The notes under the pieces: generated by a model
What the model was told of the DNA's origin: nothing
The model's input: the letters and a program-made list of their open reading frames with translations, nothing else
The model's database searches: none
Shown here: piece by piece, positions 6,035 to 9,719 of the stretch
Layout of the letters: each line of letters starts with the position of its first letter
Position numbering within the stretch: the stretch's first letter is position 1
Program-made: the position numbers and the translations under genes
Source of the DNA: a bacterium
GTDB lineage: Bacteria; Zixibacteria; MSB-5A5; GN15; FEB-12
Direction of reading: 5' to 3'
DNA: 9,719 bases
Assembly (NCBI GenBank): GCA_030640905.1
Contig: DAOWIM010000019.1
Coordinates: 1-9,719, forward strand

Positions 6035-6778
6035 TTATCGTATCCGTACCGGCTCGCATTTAATTTCACCACGAATGCCAATCGTTAGTACTTCGATCGG
6101 AATATCGGGCACTACTTCGTTGCGGGCCTGGAGAACCACCTGCGCGATGCCGCTGCAGCATGGGACTTCCATCTTAAGAACCATGATTGAGCGTGGGGAC
6201 GCCTCTGCAAATATTGCCTTAATCTTTTCAGCGTAGTGATTCAGATCATCAAGCTTGGGGCAGCCAACCAGCACCGCTCGTCCTGCCAAATACCGAGAGT
6301 GGAAATCGGGAAGCACGAATGGCACACAATCGACACAGATGAGAATATCAGCATTGGCCAGAAATGGCGCGTGGGGTGGGATAAGCATCAATTGGACCGG
6401 CCAATGGCCAAGTTGTGAGGCAACCGCAGGGCGTAACCCAGCGTGAGTGACCGCGGTGTCCTTTTTGTCAATCTGCTGCATCGCCGAGCCGGGGCAACCA
6501 CCACCGACCGGGTGAACTGGCAGCAATGTTCGTTTCAGTTGTGACAGATGCTTCTGAACCGCTGCCTGGTCGAATGCCGTCGCTTCTCGTTCAATTATTG
6601 TAATCGCACCCTGTGGACATTCGCCAAGACAGGCACCCAGTCCGTCACAGTAGGAATCATTGATGACCTTGGCTTTGCCGTCGATCATTTGAATCGCGCC
6701 CTCGGCACAGGCCATTATACAGTCTCCGCAACCGTCACATTTTTCTTCATTGATCTCGATGATTTTCCTGATAGACAT
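6035..6778 (-). CDS. Cytoplasmic 4Fe-4S ferredoxin-domain protein with Cys-rich C-terminal domain
   Basis: This soluble 247-residue protein has an N-terminal bacterial ferredoxin domain with two cluster motifs. The first is C14-x2-C17-x2-C20-x3-C24. The second is C44-x5-C50-x3-C54-P, in which one cysteine of the usual four has shifted or been lost and C24 and C54 probably bridge as usual. The C-terminal domain (about 110-247) has recurring cysteine motifs: GCPGS at C95, C148-V-D-C151, GCPK at C173, C207-C208-SG and C241. It is a widely conserved family usually annotated just as 4Fe-4S binding protein; from memory it is often met near Crp/Fnr regulators and nitrosative-stress genes in anaerobes. 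I infer an electron donor or acceptor, perhaps with another cofactor in the C-terminal half, coupled to the NapH-like protein encoded 5 nt downstream. ATG 6778 has AAAGG 4 nt upstream. It is the first structural gene after the FNR-type operator. Confidence 0.85.
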   Translation of the reverse strand: MSIRKIIEINEEKCDGCGDCIMACAEGAIQMIDGKAKVINDSYCDGLGACLGECPQGAITIIEREATAFDQAAVQKHLSQLKRTLLPVHPVGGGCPGSAMQQIDKKDTAVTHAGLRPAVASQLGHWPVQLMLIPPHAPFLANADILICVDCVPFVLPDFHSRYLAGRAVLVGCPKLDDLNHYAEKIKAIFAEASPRSIMVLKMEVPCCSGIAQVVLQARNEVVPDIPIEVLTIGIRGEIKCEPVRIR

Positions 6779-6856
6779 AAAACCTTTGCCCTCTCATAGC
6801 TGAGGCGTTATTGGTTATTCTCCATCTGAAGATCGGAACATGGACTGTGCCGGGCC

Positions 6857-6870
6857 TTGATTTAGGTCAA
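6857..6870 (-). promoter_or_regulatory. FNR/DNR-type operator upstream of the ferredoxin-like gene
   Basis: On the minus strand this reads TTGAC-CTAA-ATCAA, one base from the FNR consensus TTGAT-N4-ATCAA. It lies in the 97-nt gap between the regulator gene and its neighbour. If it is centred at -41.5 as in class II activation, transcription starts near 6822. A weak -10 hexamer GATCTT (3 of 6) would then fall at 6829-6834, as expected for an activator-dependent promoter. The regulator encoded just upstream has the matching E-x-x-S-R recognition helix. Confidence 0.7.
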
Positions 6871-6875
6871 ATGCG

Positions 6876-7553
6876 TCAGATTTTCTCACCATCAGCAACG
6901 GCTTGCAAACGTTCAGGATTAAGAATGGTGATATTCTTTCCATCGACCTCGACTATTCCCAAATCGCGCAGTTTCTTGAGATTTCGAGACAATGTCTCAC
7001 TGATTGTCCCCAGCGAGCGGGCCAGTTCGGTCTTGGAAATATCGAGAATAAACTGGTTGGAGTTGATCTGTTCGGCTTTTCTCAACAAATGAGAAGCCAG
7101 GCGGGCTGGGACTTCCCGTAGCGAGAGGTCCTCAATCTGCTGGTTGAACTCGCGTACAAAACCCGAGAGGGCAGCGATCATTTTCAGCGACATCTGAGGG
7201 GAATCTCCGATTAACCTGACAAACCGCTCCTTGGGAAAAAACGCGACCATAGATTCAACTGTAGCCACGGCATTGGCAGGAAAAGTCTTCCCTTCAAACA
7301 CAGCCGCCTCGGCAAACATCTGACCGGACTTAATATGGTGAAGGGTATACTCTTTGCCTTCAGGCGATGCCTTGTACACGCGAACAGATCCGCTCAGGAG
7401 CAAATAGAAACCGGTAGCCGGATCACCTTGGAAAAATAGCACTTCTCCCTTGTTGATTTTCCGAATGGCGACAATCTCCTCAAGCGCTTCCAGTTCCTTC
7501 TGGTCAAGGTCCCTGCAGAGGTAACATTTATGAAGAAGTTCCAGAGCATCCAT
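6876..7553 (-). CDS. Crp/Fnr-family transcription regulator, HcpR/DNR-like
   Basis: At 225 residues this is the usual length for the family. It has an N-terminal cyclic-nucleotide-binding-type beta roll (about 10-125) with conserved turns around G36, G43 and SGSVRV (55-59). A long dimerisation helix (about 120-160) and a winged HTH (about 170-212) follow. The recognition helix carries E186-x-x-S189-R190, the FNR/DNR type that reads TTGAY half-sites. The only cysteines in the N-terminal region are C10 and C13, so FNR's four-cysteine iron-sulfur cluster is not possible. A haem-based or other NO or redox sensor, as in DNR and HcpR, is more likely (inference). It probably controls the operon that starts 97 nt downstream through the box at 6857-6870. 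An in-frame TGA six bases before the ATG fixes the start; no Shine-Dalgarno sequence is present. The cAMP-binding residues of true Crp are not evident. Confidence 0.88.
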   Translation of the reverse strand: MDALELLHKCYLCRDLDQKELEALEEIVAIRKINKGEVLFFQGDPATGFYLLLSGSVRVYKASPEGKEYTLHHIKSGQMFAEAAVFEGKTFPANAVATVESMVAFFPKERFVRLIGDSPQMSLKMIAALSGFVREFNQQIEDLSLREVPARLASHLLRKAEQINSNQFILDISKTELARSLGTISETLSRNLKKLRDLGIVEVDGKNITILNPERLQAVADGEKI

Positions 7554-7559
7554 GGGTCA

Positions 7560-7589
7560 ATAGTAAGTCCATTGGCAGGAGAATGGCAA
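7560..7589 (-). promoter_or_regulatory. Promoter of the regulator gene, apparently leaderless
   Basis: On the minus strand TTGCCA (7584-7589, 5 of 6), an 18-bp spacer and TACTAT (7560-7565, 4 of 6) form a sigma-70-like promoter. The expected start point, seven bases past the -10 box, is the A of the ATG at 7553. This agrees with the absence of any Shine-Dalgarno sequence before the gene. Confidence 0.5.
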
Positions 7590-7601
7590 GAGACAAAAAG
7601 C

Positions 7602-7727
7602 GTGCTCTTTGGGATTGGCCTGCAACCCAAAACGGGGCCCAGAGAAGCGGTGGGAGACGATGATAATATCGCCATCCTCTCAGGTCTTTCAGAGAACGAA
7701 CTGGTGGTAGTACGCCAATTGGCATAA
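7602..7727 (+). pseudogene. Possible remnant of the C-terminus of an RND-type membrane fusion protein
   Basis: This plus-strand frame, open for 42 codons before TAA at 7725-7727, ends in NIAILSGLSENELVVVRQLA. That resembles the closing motif of HlyD/RND periplasmic adaptor proteins, where xVEILSGLxEGxxVVVxG is typical. The longer frame opens at ATG 7530, but its first part is antisense to the regulator's start and lacks a ribosome binding site, so no complete gene exists. It overlaps the regulator's probable upstream region but not its coding sequence. A chance match is possible over such a short span. Confidence 0.3.
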
Positions 7728-7928
7728 CTCGCTATGATTTAGCGGGAAGACCCTTGATAGCTAACGGTTCCCCGGCTTGAGTCGATAATATATAGAAGGG
7801 CAATCCCGGCTCCGGGAATGTCAAGGCCAAGGGGATGGTATTTCCAGACTTCTCTGAGGACAACTGGGAAGAGCTTTCCCGGGGTAGAGTTCCGGTGCTC
7901 ACGATGTGTACTATTAAGGTAGAGTAAC
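7728..7928. other. Intergenic region ahead of the sensor kinase
   Basis: I find no gene in these 201 bases. They hold an AT-rich block, GATAATATATAG at 7783-7794, and a GC-rich near-palindrome TCCCGG-CT-CCGGGA at 7804-7817. There is also a short hairpin GGGAA-GAGCT-TTCCC at about 7866-7880. No convincing -35/-10 pair at good spacing and no FNR-type box could be found, so the kinase promoter is not located. Together with the stretch 7554-7727 (regulator promoter and adaptor-like remnant), it separates two divergent genes. Confidence 0.5.
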
Positions 7929-9719
7929 GTGAAAATGTTTTCGTCGCTATCTATCCGAAGTCAGATTCTCATACTGGTCATAGTCCTGGTTGTAATATCG
8001 CTGGTGTCGCTTGCGACGCTAATGATAGTCCAGTTGCGGGGCCAATTGACAAATAGTCTTGAGGAGGAAGCGACTATCCTATGCACGCTGATGGGTGAAG
8101 GAGTCGCCCCCGGCATGGAATTTCAGGATAGCCTCTTCATCGCTGACATAGTTCAAAGAGCAACCAGTAACAGCAAGATAGCTGGAATCTGTATCTGTGA
8201 TAGCGATGACAACAATGTGCTGAGAGAACTTCACGAGGGCATTCCTCCTTCGCTGGTGGAATTCCATTCGAGTGCTGACACTCTGATAGTAACTCACGTT
8301 GATGGTTACTGTGTGGTCACTAAAGCAATCCAGTTTCGCGGTAAGAGAGTTGGCGACCTGTGGCTGGCGTTATCTGAGGAGCCGGTGGCGGACCGTATAG
8401 CTTCCAGTATCAAACTGGTAGTTGGGTTTACTGTACTGGTTCTGCTGCTGGTGGTTGTTGTGGGCCTGGCGATCTCAAATAGAATCGTTCGCCCGATCAA
8501 GGTATTCGAGCAGGCTTCCAATCGTATCAGTACCGGTGACATGGTTTCGTCAATAGAAAAGCCGGTGCTCCATAAAGATTTTGCCGCTCTGGGAAAAGCT
8601 TTTAATCATATGCAGGAGAGACTAAAGGAGGCCTTTGCAGAGCTGGAAGAATCGCGTGATCACCTTGAAGATCAGGTTCAACAGAGAACATTAGAATTAG
8701 AGAAGGAACTGGGCGAGAAAAATCACGCTGAGTTGGCTCAGAGAGAAAGTGCTGAGCGGCTGCGTGCGACGCTTGAGTCCACCGCTGATGGAATACTTGT
8801 TGTCAATGATGAAGGTGTCGCTACCCATGCCAACGCGCGGTTTGCCGAACTGTGGCACATCCCAAAGGCACTGCTTGAAACTCGCGATGACGACAAACTG
8901 ATTGCCCATGTTCTCGAACAATTGATCGATCCGGTGGCGTTCCTTGAAAAGGTGAAAGCGTTGTACCATTCAACCGACGAGAGCTTCGATATTCTCAATT
9001 TCAAGGACGGCCGCGTCTTTGAGCGCTTCTCCTGTCCACTCATTCGGGAGAGTGAAGCGGCGGGTCGTGTCTGGAGTTTCCGCGATATCACCGACCGAGT
9101 CAACAACGAACAAAAACGACTTGATCTGCAAAGCCAATTGGAGCGAGCGCAGAGAATGGAATCGCTCGGTATCTTAGCCGGAGGTGTGGCGCACGATCTC
9201 AATAACATGCTTGGGCCGCTGGTCGGCTATCCTGAGTTGATCCTCTCCAAGTTGCCCGACGACAGTCCGGTCCGAACACAGCTTCTACGTATCGCCGGGG
9301 CCGCACACTCAGCGGCGGAGGTGGTTCAGGATTTGCTGACCCTCGCTCGTCGCGGTCGGTATGAAATGGAGCCAATCTATCTTAACGAAGTAATCGAAGG
9401 ATACCTCGACTCACCATCGCTTATCAGGTTGCGCCATCTCCACCCGGATGTCCAGTTGAAGATAAGTCTTGAGAGTGATACTCAGATGATGCTCGGTTCA
9501 ACGGCCCATCTCGGTAAGGTTGTGATGAATCTCATCGTCAATGCTTTTGATGCCATGCCTGATGGTGGCGAGTTGACTGTGCAGACTACGCAGCGGCATC
9601 TCAACGCTCTTCTCGGTGGATACGAGAAGGTCAAAGACGGCGACTACGTGCTCTTGAGTGTACGCGACACCGGCACCGGGATTGCCGCTGAGGATATTGA
9701 CAAGATATTCGAGCCTTAC
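7929..9719 (+). CDS. Membrane sensor histidine kinase (periplasmic sensor-HAMP-PAS-HisKA-HATPase), 3' end outside window
   Basis: The frame is open for 597 codons to the window edge. Order of parts: membrane span about 9-33; periplasmic sensor about 34-160, resembling CHASE8-type sensors (GEGVAPGMEFQDSL region); second span about 162-182; HAMP about 183-235; coiled coil about 236-280. A PAS domain follows (from about 281, TLESTADGILVVNDEG). HisKA has the phospho-acceptor His422 in GGVAHDLNN. In the ATPase domain the N box lies at 534-538 (N-LIV-N) and the G1 box is D580-x-G-x-G. The kinase would autophosphorylate in response to a periplasmic signal and pass phosphate to a response regulator not seen here; a fused receiver beyond the edge is possible. 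The start is GTG 7929, chosen because AAGG (7916-7919) is 9 nt upstream; ATG 7935 is the alternative. It is divergent from the regulator gene, so a link to the cytochrome operon is only suggested by position. Confidence 0.9.
   Translation, partial: MKMFSSLSIRSQILILVIVLVVISLVSLATLMIVQLRGQLTNSLEEEATILCTLMGEGVAPGMEFQDSLFIADIVQRATSNSKIAGICICDSDDNNVLRELHEGIPPSLVEFHSSADTLIVTHVDGYCVVTKAIQFRGKRVGDLWLALSEEPVADRIASSIKLVVGFTVLVLLLVVVVGLAISNRIVRPIKVFEQASNRISTGDMVSSIEKPVLHKDFAALGKAFNHMQERLKEAFAELEESRDHLEDQVQQRTLELEKELGEKNHAELAQRESAERLRATLESTADGILVVNDEGVATHANARFAELWHIPKALLETRDDDKLIAHVLEQLIDPVAFLEKVKALYHSTDESFDILNFKDGRVFERFSCPLIRESEAAGRVWSFRDITDRVNNEQKRLDLQSQLERAQRMESLGILAGGVAHDLNNMLGPLVGYPELILSKLPDDSPVRTQLLRIAGAAHSAAEVVQDLLTLARRGRYEMEPIYLNEVIEGYLDSPSLIRLRHLHPDVQLKISLESDTQMMLGSTAHLGKVVMNLIVNAFDAMPDGGELTVQTTQRHLNALLGGYEKVKDGDYVLLSVRDTGTGIAAEDIDKIFEPY

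Noticed and set aside
5488..6081. Minus-strand ORF of 197 codons in another frame
   Set aside because: It overlaps the NapH-like gene out of frame and its product is Arg/Pro/Ser-rich without membrane or cluster motifs.
7715..7735. Sigma-54-like promoter (TGGCATAACTCGCTA)
   Set aside because: Only 8 bases separate the GG and GC elements where 10 are required.
8738..9208. Minus-strand ORF of 156 codons, Ser/Arg-rich
   Set aside because: It is antisense to the kinase coiled coil, PAS and HisKA regions, where the plus strand has well-defined motifs.

Overview
The window suggests a Gram-negative bacterium of intermediate base composition that respires with periplasmic c-type cytochromes. It carries two secreted or membrane-anchored multiheme cytochromes (14 haem-binding motifs in total), an exported lipoprotein and a two-membrane-span sensor kinase. 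No rRNA, tRNA or taxonomic marker is present, so the lineage cannot be fixed from this sequence.

Layout. At 1-1193 (minus) lies the 5' part of a lipoprotein of the serine beta-lactamase / penicillin-binding-protein-like family; its 3' end is outside the window. From 1194 to about 2020 is a gene-poor stretch. It holds a possible small gene (1369-1626, plus) behind a perfect -10 box, a decayed fragment resembling the zinc ribbon of a large serine recombinase (1679-1771), an 18-codon ORF with a strong ribosome binding site, a bidirectional terminator hairpin (1944-1977) and a 14-bp perfect palindrome. From 2021 to 7553, five genes run on the minus strand. In transcription order they are: a Crp/Fnr regulator (7553-6876), a cytoplasmic double-cluster ferredoxin-like protein (6778-6035), a NapH-like membrane iron-sulfur protein (6029-4926), an octahaem cytochrome of the hydroxylamine oxidoreductase (HAO) family (4861-3530), and a NapC/NirT-type membrane multihaem cytochrome (3520-2021). 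Divergent to them, from 7929 to the window end, is the 5' part of a sensor histidine kinase (periplasmic sensor, HAMP, PAS, HisKA, HATPase).

Working model (inference). The NapC-like protein exchanges electrons between the quinone pool and the periplasmic octahaem enzyme. The NapH-like protein and the ferredoxin-like protein provide a second, cytoplasm-linked electron route. The module would handle nitrite, nitric oxide or hydroxylamine, most likely reductively (ammonification or detoxification), as known for NapC-partnered HAO-family proteins. The Crp/Fnr protein keeps the E-x-x-S-R recognition helix of the FNR/DNR group but lacks FNR's cysteine set. A 14-bp FNR-type palindrome lies between it and the ferredoxin gene, so the whole circuit (sensor, operator and target operon) seems to be inside the window. 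The most noteworthy points are this self-contained module, the unusual NapC-like protein (three predicted membrane spans, six haem sites, first site C-x3-C-H) and the apparently leaderless regulator mRNA.
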